Positions 43,862 to 53,096 of a DNA stretch of 64,000 nucleotides are shown piece after piece. Both the position numbers and the translations under genes were made by a program. The notes below the pieces were generated by a model, which was given only the letters and a program-made list of their open reading frames with translations, had not been told where the DNA came from and did no database searches. The stretch lies in the NCBI RefSeq assembly GCF_000143415.4, contig NW_003314294.1, positions 873,453 to 937,452 of the forward strand, read 5' to 3'. Numbering within the stretch: the stretch's first letter is position 1; each line of letters starts with the position of its first letter. Source of the DNA: Selaginella moellendorffii. Lineage: Eukaryota; Streptophyta; Lycopodiopsida; Selaginellales; Selaginellaceae.

Positions 43862-46399
43862 TTATCTGGGACCAGACGGCTGGTGTGCTACCATGGCCAC
43901 ACTGACGCTACCGCCAAGATGGTTAGTCGAAGAGAACCGAAGAACTCCCGCAGAACTCAACGCAAACCGGAAGAAGAGAGGCGGCTCCAAAATCTCCTTT
44001 CGACCTTCGAGCATCTGGACGACTGTATCCATCGGGGGTCTTTGGCTGGGATTATCCTGGATGCACCACAGAGCTACCTGGAGCATACTTTTCACCTCGT
44101 CCTCGTCCACACTATCTCGGATCCTTGTATCCACGACTTTGAGAAACTCTCTCTTGGAGACTCGAGCTACGACCCAGGCCGGGAAGTACCACCACAAAGC
44201 TTGTTCCTCCTCGTCCATTGGAGCTTCACGACAGTCTTCTCCACCATGGCCGCCAAGCTTGGACAAGTTCCTTCGTCCACCTATGAGCTCCAGCAGCACC
44301 ATACCATAGCTGTAGACGTCGCATTTCTTCGTGGCTACCGAATGTAAGAGCCACTCCGGGGCGAGATATCCTGGAGTACCTCGAACATCAGTCACGGTCT
44401 GGCTTACATCCCGAGTCTTGAGCAGCTTCGCCATGCCGAAATCGGAGAGCTTGGGACGAAACTTATCGTCTAGAAGGACGTTCTCGGGCTTGATGTCGAG
44501 ATGGATAATCAGCTGCCGCGATTCCTCGTGCAAGTAAGCCAGGCCTTGAGCTACTCCCAAGGCAATATCGCGGCGGCTCTGCCAGTCCAAGCATCGATCT
44601 TCGAACAGCCACTTATCCAAGGATCCATTCACCACGTACTCGTAGACGAGCATGAGCTGGTTCTTCTCGGAGCAAAAGCCATAGAGCTGGACAACGTTGT
44701 GGTGGCTTATCCGTCCCAGCGAGGCCATCTCCGCCAGAAATCCCCTGTCACTCTGGTTCCGGTTCTCCAGGCGCTTGACCGCCACCTTTCTCCCGTCCGC
44801 CAGAGTCCCTTCATAGACGGTTCCAAAGCCGCCTTTACCAAGGCTCGAAGCGAAGTTCCCAGTCGCCACCTCCAGCTCCTTGTATGTATACTTCTGAGCC
44901 GAGCCTTGCAGTGCCAGAGCCAAAGCACGCTCAACTTTGTCAAGCCTGTGCTTCCAGATCATCAGCACGACCAAGCCGAGAGCTGATAGCAGGACCACGC
45001 TCGCAGCAATGCTGACTCCAAGCAAAACGGTGCGATCCTTGGGCTTCTTCCGCACGAAAAGCTCTGCGTTTTGCAGCTTGAGGAAGCCATCGAAGTTGGG
45101 ATCCCTGGTGAGGCCTCCATACATCCGGTCGACGAAGAAACAGGTGCTCGACCGCTTGTTGAAGAAGAGTGCGCTGCAGGAGCAATTCGCTAGGCACAAG
45201 CTCCAGCACTCGCTCAAAGTGGAAACTCTGTCGGCCTTGGTGTAATTGTTGGAGAAGTAGCCTGCTCCACTCACGTTGAGAAAGTGGTGGTTCTCGGCCT
45301 CGACTTCGTGGTTGCAAACGAGAGGTATGCTGCTCGGACTTGGGCAAGTTTGCTCCTGATGGCCACTCTGGTCTTGGACTATACAGCTGCACTGAGCGTT
45401 CCCAGAGCAAACGCTGTTCGATTCGCATGCCATCGGGAGGCAACCTCCAAGTCTGTTCCTCATGAACGGCGGACCCTGTTCCCACGAAGCTCGTCCGGAG
45501 TTGTAGGTGTAAGGAACCAGCTTCCCATCGTTTTCGAGTTTGAGATACTGCCAGTCATCGCTGCTGTTCCCGAGTACTGCTGTGAGAGGAGCGCTGCAGA
45601 GCTGGGAAGGGTTGCTCGTCGATGGCTGGTACGATAGTCTCAGCTGGCCAGCGGAATACTCGAGCTCTGTGTGATAAGTCGGGCATGGTGCGTTGATGGA
45701 AGTCTCGTCCGCTGGCAAGTTTCCATTGTATAAGTTCCAAACCAAGTAAGGCTGTCTTGTGTCCCGGCTGAGAAAAAAGATGAGGCCGCTCGGCTCAACT
45801 TCCATCTTGATGTTCCCGCTAGCAAGACTTGATGAATTGGCGCTGCTGATAAGTCTCTGCTTAGTGACCATGACTTGTCCTTCTAAAAGGATATCTGTAG
45901 GATTGTCGAAGCTCTGCCAGGAGATCCCACCCGTGGAGTTGTAGAGGACAAAGTTCCCAGTGTCTCGAAGCTCCATCTCAGAAACTCCACCAGGAGAACT
46001 CCATACAACCTTCCCATCCCAATCGGCAACTTCCAGAGCTCCCTGATCGGTCACACGAACGGTAGCATTTTCTGTCACAGGATTGTCCCGGTTTGCAGCC
46101 CAGACGCAGACGCCAGAGTTCGTGTTGTTGCTGGAGCCAAGAACCAAAGCAAAGTAGAACTCGGCCGAGTTGTGGAATCGAAAGAAAGCCAAGCCAAATC
46201 TTCCGCTCTGGCTCAGGAGGGGACTGTCACCTGCTTGGAGCAGCCGATAACTGGCATTGGACTGTGATCCTTGCAGTTCCAGAAGCTGATTGTTGTTCGT
46301 TACTTCCCAGCCGTGTGATAGACTGTAGTTCCTGCCGTGCACACGAAAGAGAATTGTCATCAGCTGAAAGAAAGCGACCAAAAAAATCTTCATAGCCAT
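43862..46399 (-). CDS. S-domain (G-type lectin) receptor-like kinase, non-RD
   Basis: Intronless gene for 845 residues. Signal peptide MAMKIFLVAFFQLMTILFRVHG; bulb-lectin-like domain with VCVWAANRDNPVTENATV and ISWQSFDNPTDILLEGQ; a Cys-rich PAN/apple-like part (STLSECWSLCLANCSCSAL); a membrane segment VLLGVSIAASVVLLSALGLV near residue 460; then a kinase with GKGGFGTVYEG, VAVKRL, LVYEYVVNGSLDKWL, HLDIKPENVLLDD, SDFGMAKLL and GTPGYLAPEWL. This is the SD2 type of plant receptor kinase at the plasma membrane; ligand unknown. The catalytic loop reads HLD instead of HRD, so it belongs with the non-RD kinases often linked to immunity. Head-to-head with a paralog at 46658. Confidence 0.93.
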   Translation of the reverse strand: MAMKIFLVAFFQLMTILFRVHGRNYSLSHGWEVTNNNQLLELQGSQSNASYRLLQAGDSPLLSQSGRFGLAFFRFHNSAEFYFALVLGSSNNTNSGVCVWAANRDNPVTENATVRVTDQGALEVADWDGKVVWSSPGGVSEMELRDTGNFVLYNSTGGISWQSFDNPTDILLEGQVMVTKQRLISSANSSSLASGNIKMEVEPSGLIFFLSRDTRQPYLVWNLYNGNLPADETSINAPCPTYHTELEYSAGQLRLSYQPSTSNPSQLCSAPLTAVLGNSSDDWQYLKLENDGKLVPYTYNSGRASWEQGPPFMRNRLGGCLPMACESNSVCSGNAQCSCIVQDQSGHQEQTCPSPSSIPLVCNHEVEAENHHFLNVSGAGYFSNNYTKADRVSTLSECWSLCLANCSCSALFFNKRSSTCFFVDRMYGGLTRDPNFDGFLKLQNAELFVRKKPKDRTVLLGVSIAASVVLLSALGLVVLMIWKHRLDKVERALALALQGSAQKYTYKELEVATGNFASSLGKGGFGTVYEGTLADGRKVAVKRLENRNQSDRGFLAEMASLGRISHHNVVQLYGFCSEKNQLMLVYEYVVNGSLDKWLFEDRCLDWQSRRDIALGVAQGLAYLHEESRQLIIHLDIKPENVLLDDKFRPKLSDFGMAKLLKTRDVSQTVTDVRGTPGYLAPEWLLHSVATKKCDVYSYGMVLLELIGGRRNLSKLGGHGGEDCREAPMDEEEQALWWYFPAWVVARVSKREFLKVVDTRIRDSVDEDEVKSMLQVALWCIQDNPSQRPPMDTVVQMLEGRKEILEPPLFFRFALSSAGVLRFSSTNHLGGSVSVAMVAHQPSGPR

Positions 46400-46657
46400 G
46401 AACCATGAAGCAGAATGCGCTAGCTATCTTTGTATCTATAGAACGGGAGCGGTCCATTCACTTGACTCATTCATATTCATACTTCTTCCACTTATTCCAG
46501 TCTCGAGTACCAACTGTTACCAAAAGTTCGATTAGTCTTTGCTTGAACAGAAGTCTAGTCTCCATGGCTGCAGTCTAGTCTTCAAGACTTTTCCAAGTCT
46601 TGAAAGTAAGGACTTACCTCTCGTATAAGCAGGTGTTCTCAATGCAGAACGGCAGCA
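46400..46657. promoter_or_regulatory. Divergent promoter of the receptor-kinase pair
   Basis: 258 bp separate the two opposite start codons. TATAAGC at 46624-46630 lies 34 bp before the plus-strand ATG. A CAAGTCTTGAA palindrome-like stretch recurs around 46575-46605 (TCTTCAAGACTTTTCCAAGTCTTGAA). Confidence 0.5.
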
Positions 46658-46689
46658 ATGCAAAAGCAAGAGGTTTCACAGGTTGCTAA
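46642..46689 (+). CDS. Possible upstream ORF overlapping the kinase start
   Basis: ATG 46642 opens a 15-residue frame (MQNGSNAKARGFTGC) that ends past the kinase ATG at 46658 and in another frame. If included in the transcript it would lower translation of the kinase. However, the TATA-like motif at 46624 would place transcription start near 46655, leaving it out, so its role depends on the real transcript start. Confidence 0.25.
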   Translation: MQNGSNAKARGFTGC

Positions 46690-49204
46690 GGCGTTGTTCC
46701 TGGAACTAATAATGCTCCTCACAGTTACTTCTGAAGGGAAGTTGTACACGATACCTGATAAATGGCGCATTTTCATGAACAACAGTCTCCCAGAATTCCA
46801 AGGCGATGGCAGATCCGGGAGTTATCGCCTGGTGAGTGCTCTTCCAAAGGATAACCCTTCTAGCCGGCCAGAATCTCTACGCAGCGACGATGAAAACTTG
46901 GGCTTAGCATTCCTCAACTTCAATGGATCAAACAAGTATTACCTGGCACTGATGTTTGGCACTCGCAACTCTTCCACAGCAGCTCCCGTCTGGATAGCCA
47001 ACCGGAACACTCCAGTGTCAGGAAATTCAATGCTCGCTAAAACAGGTGGTCGCTTACAGCTCCTGGATGCAAATGGTTCCGTGGCATGGTCTCCAAACGA
47101 AAGCGTTGCCTATATCGGCATTCAGAATTCCGGGAACTTGCAGCTCTTCGATGAATCTGAGACCCCGGTATGGAGTTCCTTTGATCGCCCATGGAGCGCA
47201 CTGATGCCAAACCAGAAGCTAGTAACTGGACAGTCAGTTGTGAGTAACAAAAACGCCTCAGACCCCAGCGAAGGCTCGTATATCGCAGAGATACAGGCCA
47301 GTGGATCAGTCGGATACATGAGCATCGGTTCCAAGAAAAAGCAGCCTTACATGTTGTGGAGCTTCGTCGGATCACAAATTGGCTCGCCCAGTGTAACCTG
47401 CCCAGGATTTCGAACTGCTCTTTCATTCACGCCAGCAGGAGAAATGAGCATGGTATACGAACCTATTCGTGTTGGTGGTAACGAACAGCCGTGTGGCTCT
47501 CCACTGTCCGGGGAAATATTCCCAGGGAACACCACAATGAGGTATTTCCAGCTTGCCGATGATGGGACCATGGTTTCATACAGGCGAGAGTTGGCAAATG
47601 GAAGCTGGGAGCTCGATAGCACGAGTCAGTTCTTTCCACCGCCAGCGCCATGCGGGAGCTATGGGCTGCTCGAGAAAGGAAAGCAGTGTCAGTGCCTGAC
47701 CAACGAAGCAAACAACTCTACTACCTCAGCACTTGGAAGTTGTGCCCAGCCAGAATGGTCTTCTCTTGCAAACTGCAGCTCCAGGTACGAGACCGACTTT
47801 GTAACACTCGCAGGTGCATCGTACTTCGCCAACACTTTCAACCCTCCCGATAGAACAGGCGCTGCAATGCAAGATTGCCTCGAGCAATGCAAATCCACTT
47901 GCTCCTGTGCGGCGTTCTTTTTCGACCAGGCGCTCCAGAATTGCTTTTTCATAGAAGACGTCCTGGGAAGCTTGACGGTAGACTCGAACAAGACTCAGCA
48001 ACTGTTCGGCTTTCTGAAGTACCAGAATTACTCCAGGTTAGTGCCTGTTGACAACTCATCGTCAGACACTCCAAAGCTCCTAGTGATCGGAATTACCTCT
48101 GGAGGAGCTGCTGTAGCCATTGTAACTTTTGCGTTGCTTTTCACGATCCTGCATCGAAGGAGGGTCATGCTCGACGAACTAAACAGTTTCCTTACCGGTG
48201 TACAAGCTTCGCCTTACAGGTTCTCGTTCAGCAGCCTATACTCTGCAACAAAAGGATTCACAAAGGTTTTAGGAAGCGGAGGTTGCGGCACAGTGTACGA
48301 AGGAATGCTTCACAACGGGATGAAGCTGGCAGTGAAGAAACTCAGCACACAGCATGGACAAAAGGAGTTTGTAACAGAAGTCTCGGCTCTGGGAAACATA
48401 AGCCACATCAACATTGTCAAACTCTATGGCTTCTGTGCCGATGCTTCACACAGGCTGCTCGTCTACGAGCTCATGCCCAATGGTTCCTTGGACAGATGGA
48501 TTTTCTCCGACAACAAGAACAAACTGGACTGGAAACTTCGACACAGCATTGCCCTCGACACTGCTCGAGGACTGGCCTACTTGCACGAGGAATCCAGAGA
48601 CTCGATCATCCACTTGGATATCAAGCCACAAAACATCCTCCTGGGTGACAAGTTTGAGGCCAAAGTCGCAGACTTTGGCATGGCGAAGCTACTCATGGAC
48701 AGAGATCAAAATGGAGTGGTCACTGGAGTGAGAGGAACTCCAGGATATCTAGCTCCAGAGTGGCTGCTACACTCAACAGCGACCAAGAAATGCGACGTCT
48801 ACAGCTATGGAATGGTGCTCCTGGAGCTCATTGGCGGCAGGAAAAATCTAGACTGCTCCAAGATGGAGTCGCCACTGAGCTGGTACTTCCCAGCCTGGGC
48901 CATGAGCGAAATCCGGAAAGGGAACACGATGCAAGTGGTGGATCCGAGCGTCAAGGACTCGGCAGACACAAGGCAGGCAAAGAATATGATCCACATCGCA
49001 TTCTGGTGCACGCAAGATGATCCAGCAGCTAGACCGACAATGGATGCAGTAGTGCGAATGCTGGAGAGCGAGGAGGAGATCGAGGAGCCGCCGCTTACCT
49101 TCCAGTTCGATGTCCAAGCGCCTGGAATCCTCACCATCACCTCCAGCGGCGACATCGCGACATTCACATACATCACCAAAAACCCTTTAGCCCATGAGCC
49201 CTAA
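46658..49204 (+). CDS. S-domain (G-type lectin) receptor-like kinase, non-RD, paralog
   Basis: Intronless gene for 848 residues. An N-terminal hydrophobic signal (KALFLELIMLLTVTSEG) follows a short polar start. Lectin-like part with APVWIANRNTPVSGNS and LQLFDESETPVWSSFD; Cys-rich PAN-like part with MQDCLEQCKSTCSCAAFFF; membrane segment LLVIGITSGGAAVAIVTFAL near residue 475; kinase with GSGGCGTVYEGML, LAVKKLS, LVYELMPNGSLDRWIF, HLDIKPQNILLGD, ADFGMAKLL and GTPGYLAPEWL. The glycine loop reads GSGGCG, with Cys in place of the usual Phe. As in the divergent neighbour, the loop HLD lacks the Arg of HRD. Similar layout and length to that neighbour indicate inverted duplication and divergence. Ligand unknown. 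Confidence 0.93.
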   Translation: MQKQEVSQVAKALFLELIMLLTVTSEGKLYTIPDKWRIFMNNSLPEFQGDGRSGSYRLVSALPKDNPSSRPESLRSDDENLGLAFLNFNGSNKYYLALMFGTRNSSTAAPVWIANRNTPVSGNSMLAKTGGRLQLLDANGSVAWSPNESVAYIGIQNSGNLQLFDESETPVWSSFDRPWSALMPNQKLVTGQSVVSNKNASDPSEGSYIAEIQASGSVGYMSIGSKKKQPYMLWSFVGSQIGSPSVTCPGFRTALSFTPAGEMSMVYEPIRVGGNEQPCGSPLSGEIFPGNTTMRYFQLADDGTMVSYRRELANGSWELDSTSQFFPPPAPCGSYGLLEKGKQCQCLTNEANNSTTSALGSCAQPEWSSLANCSSRYETDFVTLAGASYFANTFNPPDRTGAAMQDCLEQCKSTCSCAAFFFDQALQNCFFIEDVLGSLTVDSNKTQQLFGFLKYQNYSRLVPVDNSSSDTPKLLVIGITSGGAAVAIVTFALLFTILHRRRVMLDELNSFLTGVQASPYRFSFSSLYSATKGFTKVLGSGGCGTVYEGMLHNGMKLAVKKLSTQHGQKEFVTEVSALGNISHINIVKLYGFCADASHRLLVYELMPNGSLDRWIFSDNKNKLDWKLRHSIALDTARGLAYLHEESRDSIIHLDIKPQNILLGDKFEAKVADFGMAKLLMDRDQNGVVTGVRGTPGYLAPEWLLHSTATKKCDVYSYGMVLLELIGGRKNLDCSKMESPLSWYFPAWAMSEIRKGNTMQVVDPSVKDSADTRQAKNMIHIAFWCTQDDPAARPTMDAVVRMLESEEEIEEPPLTFQFDVQAPGILTITSSGDIATFTYITKNPLAHEP

Positions 49205-49723
49205 AATTCAAATACCAATTAAATTACTAATTGAGTTTTTGCATCTTTTACTAAGGAAATTAGTCATGACAGAAAAAGCGTCTAAGTGCAAGTTGCCTTT
49301 GCTGGTTTTTTTTTCCAATCGTCATTCCAGTCTTGAAAAGAACCTCCAAATCTGATTAAAAAAAAACTAGGAGAAAAAAAAAATACTTTTGTGCATAATT
49401 CTTACTTGAGAACGTTCCGAATTTAACAGATACATTAGTGAACCAGCTCGCACAATTTCTCCTGGGATCGCTCGGCTTGTTGGCATGCACCACAGCTCCA
49501 AACTTGTCTCCAACCAAATAAGCTTTCCGCAAAAAGTCTCTTTCATGTCAAGCTCAAGTTCTGGGAATCAAAAACAACAATCCATTTGCCCACGGTCAGA
49601 AAGGTAAGGTTTCCATGACCTAGCATTGTACAGTACATAGCTGTTGTTCTTTATTACATGCTTGGGTTTGGCAAACTAGTTCCATTCTTCACCACCTTTC
49701 CTGTCCAAGACTAAGACCACAAG
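49205..49723. other. Intergenic DNA
   Basis: Kinase 3' region and AT-rich spacer with short poly-T and poly-A runs. Nothing else is supported. Confidence 0.55.
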
Positions 49724-49830
49724 TGATAATGATCTGAGGAGACGCTAATAAGAGAGAAAACAGGGTACCAGCGTCTGACCTAGCTACCCCGTAAGCCACT
49801 AGGACTAACACTCCCACTCTGGCGCAGTAA
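49724..49830. repeat. Left arm of inverted LTR-like repeat
   Basis: Starts TGATAATGATCTGAGGAG; its first 41 bp are exactly inverted at 52658-52698, and lower similarity continues inward. By position it should be the 3' LTR of the copia relic. Confidence 0.7.
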
Positions 49831-49949
49831 CTCAGACTCACTCTCTCATGAGCGAGTGCGCAATAGCTGCGCCAGCACCTCACGACCGCTCCTGTTTCTC
49901 CTGCAACTGTAAACGGTTGCAATTGAGAGCAAATTTATCCTGTGGAAGA

Positions 49950-52560
49950 GACTTGGTCAGCATATCAGCAAGCTGCTCGGTGGTAGAGCAAAATTGGAGG
50001 ACAATAATGCCCGCTGGACCTGCTCTCGGACATAGTGATAACGGAGCTGAATGTGCTTAGCTCTGTCATGAAACTTTGATGTAGCTGAAAGAGCAATTGC
50101 GCTAATGTTGTCACAAAACAACATCGTGGGCTGAACAAGAAAATGTCCAAGCTCTGTGAGCAATAAGCGAATCCAGACAGCCTCTTTGCACGCTCAGCAC
50201 GCAGAAATAGACGACAGAGTTGTGATGCTCTGTTTCTTGCTCCTCTAAGTCAAAGTTGAGGCACCGAGAAGGCGGATGTAGATTTGCGGGTGTCTTTGTC
50301 ACCAGCCCAATCTGAGTCGAGGCACCGAGAATAAAAACGTAGGCGGATGTAGATTTGCGGGTGTCTTTGCCTGCAGCGCCATCTGAGTCGCAGTAGCCGC
50401 GCAAGTGGAATTGCTCATCTGGGACACGAGAATATGTAAGCGCCAAGAATTTCGCCACGACTCCCACTGCATGCGCTAAATCTGGGCCGGTACAAATAAC
50501 AAGATAAATCAGACTACCAACAGCTGCACGATACGGAATCCTCTCCATGGAATTGCTCTCAGCTTCAGTGGTTGGTGACTGAGTTTTAGAAAGCTGAAGA
50601 GTAAGCTCCATAGGTGTGGAAACTGGAGTACTGTCGTGCATATTAAAGCATTTGAGAATTTCGTCCACATAGCGCTGCTGAGAAAGATGAATAGTTCCAC
50701 GGGACCGGTCTCGAATAATATTAAGACCAAGACAAAACTTAATATCTCCAAGATCGTCCTTCTCAAATTGAGACAAGAGCTGCTCTTTGATCTTATGTAG
50801 AAAAGAAAGACAATTTGCTAGTAAGATCAAATCGTCGACATATAACGCAATAAGGACCATCATCTTTTCAACATGTTTCTGGTACACGTTCTGATCAGCA
50901 GCATTTCTTGAAAACCAATAGAAATGAGAAATTTGTCCATTTTGTCGAACCAAGCTTTAGGAGACTGTTTAAGACCATATAAAGCTTTCTTGACCACCCC
51001 GGGCTCCCTCTGGTTGCTGGATGAAAATTTCTTCAGTAAGATCTCCATGTAAAAATGCTGTACGAACATCCATTTGATGCACCTCGAGATCCTAAAGCTA
51101 GCAAAACTCGAATAGAGGCCATGCGAAATAGCCATTTTGTTGAGACCACCTGGCGGTCAGCTGGCTTTGAAACGAGCGTCCAGGTGTCGTTCTTTTGAAG
51201 CGAGAGATACTCAGAATCCATAGCAGCTCGCCACTCCACAGCATGAGGACCTGTGAGCGCTTCAGTCACCGTTCTTGGCTCAGGACCATCTTTAGAACCA
51301 ACTTGACCGCGACCTGAAAAAGTGTTGACTCTCGGCAGCATCCTGAGCTCGTTGAGATGGAAAAAGTGGCCGGCCAGAACGAGAATAGCCGACAGGGTCA
51401 CACTGAGAACGAGGCCGCTCAACGGGACGAGATCTAGCTCTGGTAACTCAGGTGGCGGTAAGGTGGGGTTGATGTTTGCTCCGGCGGATGAAGAGGCGGT
51501 GGAGGATTGAGTGGTGGAGGAGGAGGTTGTTGAGCTGCTGGTGGAGCTCCCCTGAAGCTGGAAGCACCGGAACTTCTTCCACAAGTCGCCAAGTTGAAGG
51601 AGTTGGAGTGGAAAAAACCTTCACATCACGTGCTGGGAAAAACTGCCAGTCTAAGAAGGACAAAATTCTGTATGCCTTTTGTGTCCTCGCCATAACCAAC
51701 AAACACACCCTTGATACTGCGAGAGGCAATCGAGCAAGGTTCTTGGCATAAACTAAGCAACCGAATACTCCAAGGTGTGCAACGGATGGCTTCTTTCCAG
51801 TCCATAATTCTTCTGGAGTGATATTAGAAAGAGTAGATGTTGGAAGACGATTGCGAAGATAAGCAGCGGTAACAATAGCCTCTCCCCAAAAAGATTCTGG
51901 ACAACCAGCGCCAAGGAGCATTGCACGAGTAGACTCGACCAACGTGCGGTTCATGCGTTCTGCTGCTCCTTTCTGCTGTGGCGTCCCTGGAACGGTGAAT
52001 TGCTGAACAATTCCACAATAGTTTTGAAATTTCTTGGAAACATACTCACCGCCATTATCAGACCTCAGGATTTTGAGGGATTTGCCAGTCTGCTTCTCTG
52101 CTCGAGACCGAAAATCCACGAAGAGGGAAAACACTTCCCTTTTACGAGACATAACTCTCACTTCCACTCGCCTGGAATAATCGTCTATAAATGTGACAAA
52201 ATATGTGTTGCCACCAAGAGAAGCAATTGCCATAGAACCAACATCAGAGTGAACTAGTCCAAGGAGATCAGCTGCTCGTTCATGAGAATTCTTCGGAAAT
52301 GGTGCACGATGAAGCTTGCCTTGAATACACGGCTCGCAAAAATCCAAAGGCTCCACTATATCCAGGTCACAAGCTGCAACAAGCTGCTTCTTAACAAGTT
52401 TCTCAAGAGCTTGCTGATGCACATGGCCAAAGCGTCAATTCCTTGGCCATAAATATACGAGGAGGAGGCACTAAAATAGCATCAAGCTTGTAAATATCAG
52501 CATACCTGCTACCGTGCATTGCCTCGACCCCATCAAGAGAAAAAATAATGCCTCGTTGAT
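49950..52560 (-). pseudogene. copia integrase, reverse transcriptase and RNase H remnant
   Basis: Minus strand, in order: GAG-pre-integrase CEPCIQGKLHRAPF (about 52330), integrase with HSDVG, DDYSRRVEV, LRSDNGGEY and GAAERMNRTLVES (52290-51930), reverse transcriptase with EWRAAMDSEYLSLQKNDTW (about 51230), KALYGLKQSPKAWFDK (about 50970), LYVDDLILLA (about 50845), GYCDSDGAAGKDTRKSTSAY (about 50370), and RNase H CDNISAIALS (about 50110). Frameshifts near 51450, 51130 and 50960 and stops break it. An approximate tandem duplication near 50259-50372 lies inside the RNase H-proximal part. Confidence 0.88.
50259..50372. repeat. Short tandem duplication inside the copia relic
   Basis: GAGGCACCGAGAA followed by GGCGGATGTAGATTTGCGGG occurs twice, at 50259 and at 50312, the second with an extra short insert. 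It disrupts the reverse-transcriptase/RNase H frame. Confidence 0.7.
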
Positions 52561-52657
52561 CTCCAGAAAATTGACTAATAATCAGACTACAGAGTGGGAG
52601 TAGGCTTCTGCCACGTGGCACAGGGTAGTTAGGTCAGTCGCTGGTGGCCACGGCCAT

Positions 52658-52698
52658 CCTGTTTTCTCTCTTATTAGCGTCTCCTCAGATCATTATCA
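52658..52698. repeat. Right arm of inverted LTR-like repeat
   Basis: Exact reverse complement of 49724-49764 (41 bp). Less exact similarity continues leftwards to about 52590. Confidence 0.75.
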
Positions 52699-53096
52699 TC
52701 AGATTGTAGATCCTGATGGTTCACCATGCTAGGAGAGACTTGTGCTTTCTGATCAACAACTGCCGACTACACAGAGTACGGCAGAACATGGCAAGCAGTA
52801 GTACTGTTGCCAGTGTATTGGAGTAGCGTTTAATCCCTTTGTACAAGGGAGATTTTGCAAATTGGGCTGCCCTCATGAAAGTTGTGTGATAATTGCGATG
52901 GGATTGTTTTAGGCAAAGAATTTGAACCAGCCCAAGGTGCTCCTGAATTAACAGACTGGAAGTGAGCCTTATCTACAATGGTTATTGGTCTAGGCAAGTA
53001 GTACATTCATCTTCTTGATCTTGATAATAATGCTCCCACAAATTGGGCCAATCTAACCCAGTTTCTTGGTGCTCAAACGGTTGAACATGTGGTCAT
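52699..53096. other. Spacer between two retroelements
   Basis: No ORF or repeat recognised. No primer-site-like sequence is seen next to 53097, which suggests that the large repeat begins there against unrelated DNA. Confidence 0.5.

Larger units (their letters stand above)
49724..52698 (-). mobile_element. Ty1/copia relic between inverted LTR-like ends
   Basis: A minus-strand copia pol remnant occupies most of this block. Its two ends carry the same sequence in opposite orientation: 49724-49764 and 52658-52698 are a perfect 41-bp inverted repeat, and similarity extends inward with changes to about 49830 and 52590. Intact copia LTRs would be direct, not inverted, repeats. The gag/protease half expected at the right is absent. 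The simplest reading is an internal inversion or joining of two inverted elements with loss of the 5' half. Confidence 0.75.
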
